Below are positions 38,148 to 50,085 of a stretch of 64,000 nt of DNA, piece after piece (the first letter of the stretch is position 1; every line of letters begins with the position of its first letter). The DNA lies in assembly GCA_963082975.1 (NCBI GenBank), contig OY720350.1:22167875-22231874 (forward strand), given 5' to 3'. The DNA comes from Labia minor (Eukaryota; Arthropoda; Insecta; Dermaptera; Spongiphoridae). A model generated the notes under the pieces. That model made no database searches. It had not been told where the DNA came from and saw only the letters and a program-made list of their open reading frames with translations. A program made the position numbers and the translations under genes.

Positions 38148-39556
38148 TTTTTTTAATATTTATTAATAATGATAAACAACATAATGTATTAAATAATACA
38201 ATATACAAATTGCTAATTAAATTTATTTTGTTATTTAAATTCCGTTTTGTTTCTTTAAACTATTCCTTTTAGGTGTCAATAATAAATCAAATAAATATTT
38301 AATTCTTTTTAATAAGAAATTAGATTGAATTATACATCCAATATATATATATATATATATTAATAATAATACTTATTAATCAAAATAAAATTTAATACTG
38401 TTTCACTAGAGGAATCTTTTATGGTAGTTGTTAAACAATCACGCCTCTACGGGGAGAGCAGTGTACTATCTTCAATTAGGGAATTAATTATCTTTTAGAT
38501 TACTAATATGATTACACTTTCCAAACTAAATTGATTGAAAGTGGAATTTTCATTCAACACTTCCCAAAAATTAATGACTAATCTATGTTTGATAGAAAAA
38601 ATGGAATATTGATAATCAAAGAGAGTTTACAAATACCAAATAGTTCCAATCAATTCCAATGGAAGCGTAGATGTCCAAAAGTGCTCCATCTAATAGAATA
38701 TAACCTCAAATTAAATAACTTTTTACCTTCAAGTTTAATTAATAGATTAATAATTAATTAACAAACTGTATCAAAATAAAAAATCTATTTTACTTGCTCT
38801 CCATCAATTACACAAAAGTATTTTAAAGACAAGAAATTAGTAAATTCATTTCGTTAGTATTTTATTTTGAAAAGGTAGTAAGTTTCTTTTAATTCATAAA
38901 AATAAAAATAAAATTATTTTTTTAACGGAATCAGATTTAATGCTTAGAACTACATTATAATTAACATGTCCAAAAATCTTCATTTGCATGGACATGTCAA
39001 GGCCATTTCCTTTTCTCTAATCTTTCTTGACCATTAATTATATTTTAAAATTTCCTTTTAAAAAATAATTATTTATTAACTACATTTTATTATACGTATA
39101 TCATAATATGTAATAATATAGGTTGATTATAGTTATAATCGCAAAAAGAAATTTTTTACCTAATCGATATGTTTAGTTGAATTTTAAAACATTAAAAAAA
39201 AAATAAAGTAATATCGAATTGAAAACAAATTAAGAAATTAAGTAATAAATAATATTATTTATTAGATTATTATATATATATTTGGAAATAAATAGGATAA
39301 TTTCATTAATTCATTTATTGATAAAAAATTAAAGATTGTAGATTTGAATTGAAAAAATCAAATTAAATAATTTAATTTTAATAAATTTTTTTAATTATTC
39401 AATATTAAATTATGGTATGGAATTCTTTTTAATCTTATGTTAGTTTTTTTATATAAACATTAATAATGTTTAAGTAATTAATAGTAACTGGTTCATATAA
39501 TTTAAAAGAATATAAATTAAAAAAAAATAGTCATAAAACATAGTCCTTAAACTTAC
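38148..39556. other. AT-rich sequence with one weak exon-like segment
   Basis: On the minus strand, 38645-38696 is flanked by CTATTAG and GTATTTG. One frame is open (GALLDIYASIGIDWNYL). No family was recognised, and the donor is poor, so it is not called as a gene. The rest is AT-rich. Confidence 0.35.
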
Positions 39557-39567
39557 GTATTAATTCA
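39557..39567 (-). other. Candidate 11-nt microexon of the NRF-like gene
   Basis: On the minus strand a strong pyrimidine tract ending TGTCTTTCAG precedes 11 nt, which are followed at once by GTAAGT. Spliced to the exon at 37103, its last base gives CTG and the reading is ELILMDASAR. That lines up with the family's 'ALxMxDAS' segment. Phase fits at the 3' side; the preceding exon was not found, so this is only a candidate. Confidence 0.4.
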
Positions 39568-39654
39568 CTGAAAGACAGAAAAGAAATAGCTTGTGGATAT
39601 AATATAATATATATTTCGTAATTTGATTTTATTTATATTTATAATATTTTGTAT

Positions 39655-40600
39655 TTAAGGAAGCGCTGTATGATGTCATTTAAATTTCATATTTTAAATT
39701 AAGAAAAAACTAATAAAGATGATTTTTCCCGAAAGTAAAACCAATACAGATCGATTTTTCTTTATAAAAATTATCTATGGGGTGCATTTCAAAAAAATCC
39801 GAGAGGTTGAATATTTCAAAAATACAAATATATATAGATAGATATACATATCTATCTATATATATATACAATTTTGGCTAGTTTAATAAGATAAGATAAA
39901 ATATACAATTTTCCAAATTTTAGTATTAATTCAATGACTAGAACTGTTGTTTAACGGTTATAGTCGTGAGCAACTGAACTTAAAGACGAGAGATCAAAGT
40001 AGATTTAAATAATATTACAAATTACAAACAAAGCAAAAGTTATTTATTCTGAACTTAAATTCCGATGACCAATGAGAAACTAAATAAAGATGATTTTAGA
40101 TAAAATTTATTATTTTTGGATACATTTTAAACTTTTATATTTTCATTCCATGTATAGTTAAACTTTTAATATGTGTTCAATTTAATACCTGTTTTTAATA
40201 AAATTTATTCGAATGAAAATACGTTTCATATTTTCATTTTGCTGGAAATGATATTGGAAACTCTGTCCTTTGAATAATTTAAATGTATCTATTAATGCAA
40301 TAAAAAACAAATATGAATATAATATAAATGTTTTTAATTTTATTTTAAGAATAGATATATATATCTCACAGGCGGTGGTTGTAACGTCATCCATATATAA
40401 ATTTAAATTAAGAAAAACTAATGAAGATATATTTTTCCAGAGATGTGATCAATAAAACTTAATTTTTCTTTATAAATACTATCTCTGTTGTGAATTTCAA
40501 AAAAATCGTTAGAGCGGTTTTTGAGAACCCATGGCCAAATATATATATATACAATTTTTACTCGTATAAGAAGATAAGATAAGATATATAATACTAATGA
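39655..40600 (-). repeat. Family C/A-related fragments
   Basis: 39655-39905 and about 40430-40600 match the 5' part of family C ('ttctttataaatactatct', 'aagataagataaga'). The part at 40270-40350 matches the family A tail (long 'attaatgcaataaaaaacaaat' stretch), so A and C share a segment. Open frames here are repeat sequence. Confidence 0.6.
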
Positions 40601-41842
40601 TTATAATAATATAATATATATATTAACTATAAATGCTTCAGAAGTATTAAAATTTTATATTTCACACAGACATATATACTCTTAAAAAAATTTAATTTAT
40701 AATTGACCAACCGGATTCAATTTTTTTAAATTTTTGACTCTAAACTTCTATGTAGCATTTTTTATTTAAATTGTTTTCTATATTAATTTTTTTAATAATG
40801 TTATTGAAAATCATTGAAAAATATAATAATCTTCTTTATTTGGAGATTTTATAAATGAAAGTAATATGATGCTCTCGTCTCAATTTATTCAAATAAATAT
40901 TAATAATAATAATAAATTATATTTCTCTTTATAAACAGTAATATTTATCTTGGAATTCTGGTTCATATCTTTCAACATATATTTGAAGAATATTCAATTT
41001 ATTATTATACTAAGAAAAATCATTTCTTGTAAGAGAGACAATTTGATATTTTAAACTCCACTTTCAATGGATGAGTCAAACATTCCATGGTGGGAGGTTC
41101 ATATTTCACAAATCAATGAGAAATGTTGAAATGAATCCCTATGGCCTGGTAAGGGAATTTTGAGATGCTGATGAAACAACAATTCTTTTCAAAAGATATA
41201 TTTTATGATCTTTAAATATAGAAAGATGTATTTAAAAAAAAAAAAATAAAATAGCGAGAGAGAGAGTTTGACAATTTAGTTTTTTATTATTAAAATGAGA
41301 AAAATTTATTGGAGATGTACAAGTTAAATATTTATAATATGATTTAGGAATAACAAGAAAAAAAAATAATTTAATACTAATTACTCTCAGATTGCTTATA
41401 ATGGATATGCTTATAATAACTTATAATACCTTATAAGATCTTTTTAATGTGTATAATTAATTTTATATACATATTTTTCTTTATTATTCATAGCAATTAA
41501 TTAATTTATTTAATTGAATATTTACTAATTTCATAAACATAATAAAATTAATTTTTTACAATAATAAATAATATAATACATAAATATATTGACATACCTA
41601 TTGTTTATTTAATTATTCATTTGGCTTTTTTTAAAAAAAAAATGAATAAATAAATAAAAACAATGTTGTGATATTATTTTAAGTAATAAAAGCTATTTTT
41701 TAAAAAAATAAGTTTATGAGGGAAAATAATAAAATTAATTGTTTAGGCTTCTATTATTTGATGGGATAATAAGATTTTTATATCTACACATCTGTTGAAT
41801 AAAGAAGATCCAACATGATAGGATGTTAGAATAAATATCAGT
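40601..41842. other. AT-rich, no gene seen
   Basis: Only simple A/T-rich sequence and a short GA run at 41258-41267. Confidence 0.55.
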
Positions 41843-42746
41843 ACCTGGACCCTTTAACAAATATATACAATTTTACAATTGTTTAATTATTTATTACAAT
41901 TGTTAAATGGGTTTTAAAAATGACCGATTAAAAATTTGTTTCCTTTAATGGTACAAATTAATTAAAATAGCTTGATTTTCATTTCAAGATGATAAATATA
42001 TTCGAATTTATTTGATAAAATATTTGATCCTATATTATATATATATGCTGTTATAATTAGATAGCTTCAGTTTTATATTTTTTAAACTAGCAATTGCTTA
42101 TAGACTGTTTCGACCAAGGATTATTACTGATAATGATAAAGATTCTTAAATTACATTGACACCTGTACTTGTCTTTATTTTAATTAAGAAAGAATGTTAT
42201 ATTTGTTTCTTTTTATTTTTAATAATCAAATATCATTTATATATTATTTATAATTTAATCTAAAAATATTTTAATTAATATAATTTAATTTACTTAATAT
42301 TATTAGATCAAATTTATTCGACAATTTATTTGAAATTCTTAAATAACTTTATGAATATTTTTTTTTTTGGTGGGAAAATTATTAATATATTTCGTAATTT
42401 TATTCTAAAATATTATTAAAATAAATATTTTTGATTTTATTTCGAAATTAAATAAAATTTAAAATAAATATTTTTAATTTTATTTCGAAATTAAATAAAA
42501 TTTTCTAAAATATTTTAAATTTAAAAAATATTAAAACAATATTATCTAAAAATAAAGGCGGGAAGCAAATTTCAATATGGGTGACGTAATTTGTGAGGTA
42601 ATTTAAATTTACTATTTTAAATTAAGAAAATGCTAATAAAGTTGATTTTTCTCGAGGTTGAAACCAATACAGATCAATTTTTCTTTATAAATATTATCTA
42701 TGGTGTGAATTTCAAAAAAATCCCTTAAAGCGGTTTAATATCTCAA

Positions 42747-42782
<36 letters not shown>

Positions 42783-42812
42783 ACAATTTTTCCTAGTATA
42801 ATAAGATAAGAC
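41843..42812 (-). repeat. Family C repeat, copy 2
   Basis: Direct repeat of 34107-35036. It begins 'cagtacctggaccctttaac' and ends at 'cctagtataataagataag'. A 42-bp internal tandem duplication lies at 42420-42500. No coding. Confidence 0.75.
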
Positions 42813-43079
42813 ATCTCAGTTTTATTCTAGAAATAAGCATTAAGTTTATTTATTTACATATTTTCTTAAAGATTGGTGATCTATTTACATCAAGCAGCTC
42901 CATGATCTGTGATATTTATTTATTATATTAAAATAAAATAAAAAATTATATTAAATTAAAAAAAATAATTTTTTATTTCAAGATTGGACTGACAACTCTC
43001 GTTGAAACAGTGTATCTATTCAATCTGAAAACTTTTTCTATCGGCCCACGGGTTTTCTTGAGGTCCTCTTAACAGATTT

Positions 43080-43356
43080 GCGAGGCCCTCCAAGCATAAT
43101 ACTACAATATAATTTTATTGACATCCTAAACTTTTTGCGGGCCAATTGATTACTTTTAAGTTAAATATATTTTAATATTCGTCACAACAATGAAACCAGG
43201 ACCAAGAGTCATGTATTATGTGTAATGTTCATTATTTAAAAATTAATAATTTATTAAGTTGTTTTTTTGTCTGCGGCTCACCAAGAAATGTTACTTCCCG
43301 CCTAGAAATGTAAAATTTTCGTTTTTCCCTTTGATAAAAAAGGTTGCTCACCCCTG
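43080..43356. mobile_element. hAT-type element, right-end fragment
   Basis: Ends GGTTGCTCACCCCTG, the inverse of the common hAT end CAGGGGTGAGCAACC. Internal 'gcgggccaattgatt' is typical of such MITEs. The left boundary and target duplication could not be fixed. Confidence 0.5.
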
Positions 43357-44147
43357 GTATAGTACAAACTACTGTTCATGACATCCTAAGTGTCGAAATG
43401 ATTATTAAGTTGAATAAAAAATTTATCTTGAAACATAAAACCGTGTGTTGTTAATAACGTTCCTTTAACCTTTTTAAATTTATTATTAATTTTCAGTTCT
43501 ATTTAAAGATTGGAACTTTTTATAAAAAGAAAAGTTTTCAGGTTGAATTTAAAAAATATAATTTTATAGTTTGAAGCAAAAATTTAAATTAATTTATTTA
43601 ATATCAATTATAATTAAATTTATTTATACTTAATAATTTCATTTAAATTTAAATATCTTTAAAACAATAATAACAGATAATTTTCACAATATTCCTGGTT
43701 CAATTAAAGTTTAATTATTTTTGTTTGTTACATAATACAATAGCTTTTGATTAAATAAAAACACAATTATATTATATATTTAATATCTAATAATAAAAAA
43801 TTAAAATTGAATAGTATAAATATTAATTAACATTGATTGAAATTACTAATACCTGTTCAACATTTGATATGGAAATGAATGCTCATATTTAAATACTAAT
43901 AAAAATAGTAAATATTATTTTTCAATTACATGTTTATGATCAACATAATATAAAAAGCTAATATATTTATACCTATATATATATATATATATAAATAAAA
44001 GAATGTTAAGGATTGGGTATTAAATCAATTTCCTTTCTTTGTAAAAGATTCTTTTAAAGTTGTTATCCACAATTAATTTATACTGTTTCTCTTACAAATA
44101 CTTTAATTTAATATATTTAAAATTCTAATTCGAATTTATATATATAT
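43357..44147. other. AT-rich, no gene seen
   Basis: No coding or repeat family recognised. Confidence 0.55.
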
Positions 44148-44155
44148 CATTACAT

Positions 44156-45542
44156 TAGGGATGAAACGATATCACGGAGGTATCGATACTTTTATTCGAT
44201 ACCGTATCAGTCATAAAGTATCGATTCCAATTCGATATCTATAAAAAAATATCGATAGTTACTCGTATCGGTAGAATTAAGAGATTAAGAATCTTTTACA
44301 GCAAAAAGTACTCGTATTCTATTTATTGAAATAGACAAAAATATACATATATATATGAATGAATAAATACAATTATGATCGGATATATTAAGCTAAGAAA
44401 AAAATTCATTTTTACTATCTCGCCAGAGATAGTATTGCGATCATGAAAATTTTCAATGTCGAGATTTTGATGTATTTATACGTTTTGAAGGTTCCTGAGT
44501 CATTTTCACTAAGGTTAAGAAAAATGTCTGTGTAAGTGAGTGAGTGAATGTGTGTATGTAGACAAGATAACGCAAAAACGGTTTGAGCTAGAATCACCAA
44601 ATTTGGTACATGGGGATTATTCAAAATTTGTAGTTTTCTATCAACTTTTGAGAAATGTAGCTCATTCGGAAGAGGGCCATTACCTACAACGTTTTGATTT
44701 TTTTTTCTCTAAACAGATATATATGTTTGATAGATTTTTACATGATTAAAAATTGTATAAAACTGCTATATATAGAATTTCAGCTTGATTGAATCTATGA
44801 AAGTACCGAACTATTTTTTTGCATTTTTCAATACGTTGACTGCCAATCACGCGCCAGCACGTGACGTGGTGCCATCAACAAAGAGCCAAACACGCACTGG
44901 TTTGATAAATATTATTGATTAATTTTAATTTATAATTAATTAAATTTAATTTAAATATAATATATATGCTAATTAATCCAAATCAAATTTGCAACATAGT
45001 CGAGTGGAGACACTCCAGATTTTTTTATTTATTTCCTAAAAATAATAGTTTACTAGATGGTTTTTTAATTGCAAATTTTTCATAATTAAAAATATGAAAT
45101 TTGATTTATTTTACTTTAATTGCAGTTTCAAATATGTATATTATTTTCCAAACTCGAAATGACAGTTTCAAGAGAAATAAAATGAAAGACAAAGATAGAT
45201 AAAATCTCATATTGCTATCAACCAACAATAAAAATTAAATGTTACTGTTCTTCTGAACGAACTTCAGTTTGCGTAGTTTCAGAATCATAAACTATAATAC
45301 AGTGGTACTAACTATTCCACTTCTTTCTAGTACAATTTAGTTGAAATTTACGAAATAAAATATAAATATTGTTCCTTCAAACTAATTATCGTGGACGTGT
45401 GCTGAGTATCCATACAGTTATTTTTGACCGATACCTACTTTGTACTCGATTCCAAAGTAACGATTCCAAAAGTACTTGGCATCGAAAGAAAAGTATTGAA
45501 TAAGTATTTGTATTTACTCGTATCTCTCTCGTTTCATCCCAA
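44156..45542. mobile_element. hAT-type element with TATCGAT subterminal repeats, containing a family B copy
   Basis: The inverted ends TAGGGATGAAACGA and TTGGGATGAAACGA are flanked by CATTACAT (44148-44155) and CATTAAAT (45543-45550), 7 of 8. The first 120 bp contain repeated TATCGAT / CGATACC motifs in both orientations, and the last 130 bp contain degenerate ones. Such repeats are typical transposase-binding sites in hAT elements. Family B (44409-45018) was inserted inside. No transposase frame is left. Confidence 0.8.
44409..45018 (+). repeat. Family B repeat, fullest copy
   Basis: Starts with the perfect hairpin CTATCTC-GCCA-GAGATAG and ends with GAGTGGAGACACTCCAG. A GT/GA microsatellite lies at about 44528-44560. 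Two overlapping short open frames (44415-44624, 44540-44749) are repeat sequence. Confidence 0.8.
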
Positions 45543-45565
45543 CATTAAATTACAATTATTATAAC

Positions 45566-45828
45566 CAGCGGTCGCCAAACTTTTTGACCTCACGGACCAG
45601 TTAATTCATAATTTAAATCCCGCGGACCACTAATAGGATTTTTGAATTTACGAAATATTATTCAACATGAAAACATTGAGTTTTTATAACTTATCACGTA
45701 TTGTTATGAATTGAATCATGTTTTAATGCATCTTAAAACATAACTTAACATGATGAGTAAGTATATTCCACATTTTTCTGCGGACCAGCGAAATTTTCTC
45801 GCCGACCACCCCACTTTGGCAACCGCTG
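45566..45828. mobile_element. hAT-type MITE, 263 bp
   Basis: The ends CAGCGGTCGCCAAA and the inverse of TTTGGCAACCGCTG are flanked by the perfect 8-bp duplication ATTATAAC (45558-45565 and 45829-45836). 'cggaccag' recurs near both ends. Confidence 0.93.
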
Positions 45829-45931
45829 ATTATAACTATATTAATTCCACACAACAATTTGTTCTAATTCCCCAAACCTATTTAACAAATTAAGTCTGTA
45901 AATTTATTTTATTATATAAATATATATGTAG

Positions 45932-46208
45932 GAGACAGCTAGCCGAGAGTGTAGCATAACAATTTTCTACACAAGAAGTCGGCGTTCAATTCCAACTAAG
46001 AACAAATTTTTCTAATAAAGTTCAATTTAACATCAGCTGTCTCCGGCTCCAGGAACTTTCAGTTCCTGGTTCTATACATGCGGAAGGCAACGGGAAACCA
46101 CCGCTTTAACATTCCCAAGAAAAATTATCATGGCTGGGCAGCTTCTAAAAGCTATCCTAGTCATGATGATAGCCAAACTCCGAAAGGGAGACGGCACCTT
46201 AAGAAGAT
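45932..46208 (+). repeat. tRNA-derived SINE
   Basis: The 5' part carries a polymerase III A-box-like AGCCGAGAGTGTAGC and a B-box-like GCGTTCAATTCC. The body is the conserved arthropod SINE core 'ggaaggcaacgggaaaccac ... catggctgggcagc ... gggagacggcacc', followed by AG/TA repeats. The minus-strand frame 46072-46296 is a shadow. Confidence 0.8.
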
Positions 46209-46814
46209 ATATATATAGAGAAATAGTATTTAAAAAAACTTTGAACGATATAATAAGTATAGTATAGGCAGGTTCAGTGGAAAGAGAGCTCTTCATTAGA
46301 ATTTAGACTTTATTTAGAATTGAATGACTTGACAGACAGTTGATCGTATCTATATATAAAAAATAAATTAGAATGAAAAATATAGTTAAATGGGATAATG
46401 GGCAGTTGACCTTCGAAAATATAGAATAAAAAATAAATGAGAGAATAAAAAAAGATTAAAGGTAGGTATTCTTTTGACAAGAATTCAGATTAGAAGATTG
46501 CGCGGTCTGGAAAGTATAAAATAAAAACTTTCACTTGAAATTATTAATCCCATCATTCTATGATTTTAACTTGACAGGAATAAATTATAGATTTAGTTTG
46601 AAAACCTATAATAGAAGAATTAGATAAAAATTTTATAATTTAAGTTATTTTTTTTATTATATAACTATATCATTAAAAAATAATCGTCCAGAACAAATCT
46701 TGTAGTGTTTTTACAAGATTTTAGTATTTTATTTTTATTTATTTTTTTTATTTAATTTTTGAAGGAAAAAAAATTAAAAGTATTCAAAATGAAAAAACAA
46801 CTTTCAATAGTTTC

Positions 46815-46847
<33 letters not shown>

Positions 46848-47249
46848 CATTTTTATTTTCAATCAGAATAAAATAAAAAATATTATCTCAGGTGCCTATA
46901 ATTTTTATAAAATTATTTTAAAAATTTGATAAATTTTGTATAAGATAAAATAAAGAAGTTTCTCAGTCTTTTTCAATATAATTAAAAGTAATATATAGAA
47001 ATTAAATTTATTATGATAAAATTTTCGTTAATCTTTTGCAATTATCTACGATAATGGTCTAAAAAGAGTCCCGTAGCTCACGAACAAAAATGTGTTCAAA
47101 ATAATATAATAAAATTTCATACTCAATTTCATATTCATGTATAAAAATAATGAATTCTCCGAATTGTATGATTAAATAATAATAAAAATATTATTACCGC
47201 ATCAAATTTAGTAGTAATAATATTTTATTGAATATTTAAATGAATAGAA
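46209..47249. other. AT-rich, no gene seen
   Basis: An A-run lies at 46816-46836; otherwise unremarkable. Confidence 0.55.
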
Positions 47250-47490
47250 GAGGTCAAGTAGTCTGGGGAGCAACACGCTTGATATTGAGACTTATAGTTC
47301 TTGGTTCAAATCGCAGGACTAGCAAACAAATCACTCTCAAACTGGGATCTATAGGAACAAGGTCCACTCAGCCTACGTAATGAAATTTATGAAGCTACTT
47401 GATGAAACGGCCTCCGTCCAAAAAAATCAAGGTAAAGATTAAGAGAATACGTTGTACTGATCATATAACACCTCGTAGCTACCATTTGAT
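47250..47490 (+). repeat. tRNA-derived SINE
   Basis: B-box-like TGGTTCAAATCG at about 47302. The tail 'ccactcagcctacg ... gaagctacttgat' matches the SINE at 30330-30530 at a similar distance from the B box. The element ends near 'cacctcgtagctacc'. Confidence 0.65.
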
Positions 47491-49667
47491 TTGATAAGAT
47501 GATCAAAAACCATTAGTTTTTTTATTCACATGAATAAGCATTATTTACATATTAAAATTGGAGTGCTGGATATTTTGACCTAAATTAGCACATTCTAAGC
47601 TTTTAATAATCATATTAGTGAAAAAAGTTTGGCCTCTATTAATCATTGAATCTGCCAAAATTTTCAAATCATTTATAAAATATTAGTTGCCTATCCCACA
47701 GGGAAATTATTCTTCTTGAATATGTTATAACATTATTAAATAGTAATAAATAAAACTATTTTAAATTTAAGTAATTTTCAACGTGCTAAATAAGGTATAC
47801 TTTTTTATTTTCTCAGATAAATAGAATCAATTAAAAAATATTGATCTGAATTTGATTATTTTATAAAAAAATAAATAAAAGGTTATTCAATATGATATTA
47901 TTGTCTATTGTAGAAGGGTGAAGTGGGGTCGCGGGGGGGGGGGGGGTTTTATTTATTATGTAGTTGACTACCAGACTTAATTATCTTTCCCACTTGTATT
48001 ACAAAGAAATATAAAGCATTGCTTCAGGTGAGGATGTCGGAGGTTACGCTTTCTAAATCGATACAGGTATATTTTGTTAATTTTTTTTTACTCCTTTATT
48101 TTTCAGATATTATATGTGTCCCATTCTATGTTATAATCTATACTACTTATTTAATATTGCAAGATTTATGTCACAATTTTGATAATTTATTAATCATATA
48201 ATAAGTATTTGTTGTTTATTTTTTTTTATATATCGTTTGCTCATTTTGAATATCTCACTTGAGGTGAAAGTATTATTATGATATTTTTTTAGTATTATTT
48301 TATTTTTTTGGTTTCTCTATACTCTTTTATTATAAGAGATATAATGAAGTTTGTTAAATCATAAACAAATGCTTCTTGACAGGTTTAGATAAACAATTTT
48401 CAATTCAATATTATTCAAAACAAGGTATAAATAACTTTATTTTGTAAATAACTTATATAAGCGTTCAATTATTTAGATTTTCTAATTATTTTAATACTTT
48501 TAAAAAAGAGGTGATCGTTTTATTGAGATCATGACAACATTTAATGACCATTCTATTTATATAATATATAATATTCAAATATTTTTAATAATAAATTTAA
48601 TTTCACAGTTCGTTTCTTATACAAATGAATAAGAGGTAATTTATTTTTGTAATTGAATGATTAGAATATTTTAATTACTTACTGTGAGTAAAATAAATCT
48701 CTTGGACAATGGAAAATTATTAAAACTAGTATTTATTTAAATAAAAGAATCGAAAGCATTACACTAATTTCATATAATAAATAGAATAATTAAATTTATA
48801 TATGCACACAATTTTTTTTTCTTTTTTTTTTGAATTCAAGGATCCTTGACTAATTTTGGACAAAAGAAAGTAAATATATCTATTTTAGTTGAATCTATGT
48901 AAATGAAAGTTTAAATGTTATTTAAATTGGTGCGAGAGTTGAACTTTGAATATTAAAGAGAATAATCCTATTTATATAAATAATCAATAATTAATTACTT
49001 TGTCAGAATATTCGTGGAATAATTAGATAAATTATTTACTTTTAAAATAAAATGTAAATTTTATTAAATTCAGTTTATTTATAAATTAAAATAAATAGGC
49101 ATTAGTAAAGAAATACTCGTATAAGCAAATAGTAAATAGTGAGTGCTTTCTGGAACTTCATAGATTTTTGTATAACTTAATAAATTTTTCTTCAATAAAT
49201 TTAGAAAAAAATTATATTATTTTTTATTAATTTCTTTTAAATTTCGTGAATGTCTAAAGGCGTTAAGATTTTGTAATATTACACAAAATATTACTAATCT
49301 ATATTTATTGATACTTTAATAGATTTTCCATTTACTTTATGCATTAAATTACATCATTTGTATATTTTCTAATGTTTATGGACCCTTATTATAACAATTT
49401 TTTTATATTCTCATTAATCATAATGTAAAATAAAAATATATCACAATAATTAAGACTTACTACATTTCTTTTTCATTAATTAAAGGGTTAATAAAATCTA
49501 ATCGATAAATTAAATTATATAATTACTTAAGAGTTTTAATTATTTAATTATTTTTTTATTATATGAAGTAAATGTATATTTTATATTTTTAAACCCTTAA
49601 AATGGAAGGGAAATGTCATAAGAATACTTTTATAATATATTAAAAAGAATTATTGTTAATATATATA
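47491..49667. other. AT-rich, no confident gene
   Basis: A G-run lies at about 47932-47946. A short GC-richer segment at 48007-48066 has splice-like CAG|GTGAGG and CAG|GTATAT sites. No protein family was recognised, so no gene is called. Confidence 0.4.
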
Positions 49668-50085
49668 TTGGGTCATTAAAAAAACTCCAAAGTTTTTGCC
49701 ACTAGATAGCTTTGAGGACTATATACTCAGCTAATTGTAAAAAAAGAACATGTGAACATGACTTACAGCTTACAATTTTGTAGAATTAATTTTGTAATTT
49801 GTTAACGTATGGAAAGATAAATTTATTTTAAATGAGTAAAATATCTGATAAAACGCATCCACCATATAGCCCAGACCTTGAACCTTCTTATTACCATTTG
49901 TTACAATGTCTGTAAAACTATAAATAATGAAGAGTAGCTGAAAATATCACATGGTCAAGTTTTCCGTCAGAGATTTCTTCGATGATGTCCTATATAATAT
50001 TGTTGATTTTAAACTTATTAAAATTGAATTTCATTAAAGAAAATTTTTGTTAAAAATAGCGCCTAGACATTTTATATGACATATT
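49668..50085 (+). mobile_element. mariner relic fragment
   Basis: The left end TTGGGTCATTAAAAA and the weak inverse right end TTTTATATGACATA frame a short relic. Its transposase trace is HPPYSPDLEPSYYHL at about 49857-49903 (the D34D-proximal motif). Heavily deleted and frame-broken. Confidence 0.65.

Noticed and set aside
38645..38696. Exon-like segment GALLDIYASIGIDWNYL on the minus strand
   Set aside because: Weak donor, no recognised family, and it would conflict with the microexon-to-37103 splice. Not called.
48007..48066. Splice-flanked short segment on the plus strand
   Set aside because: Two donor-like sites but no acceptor with a convincing coding frame and no family match.
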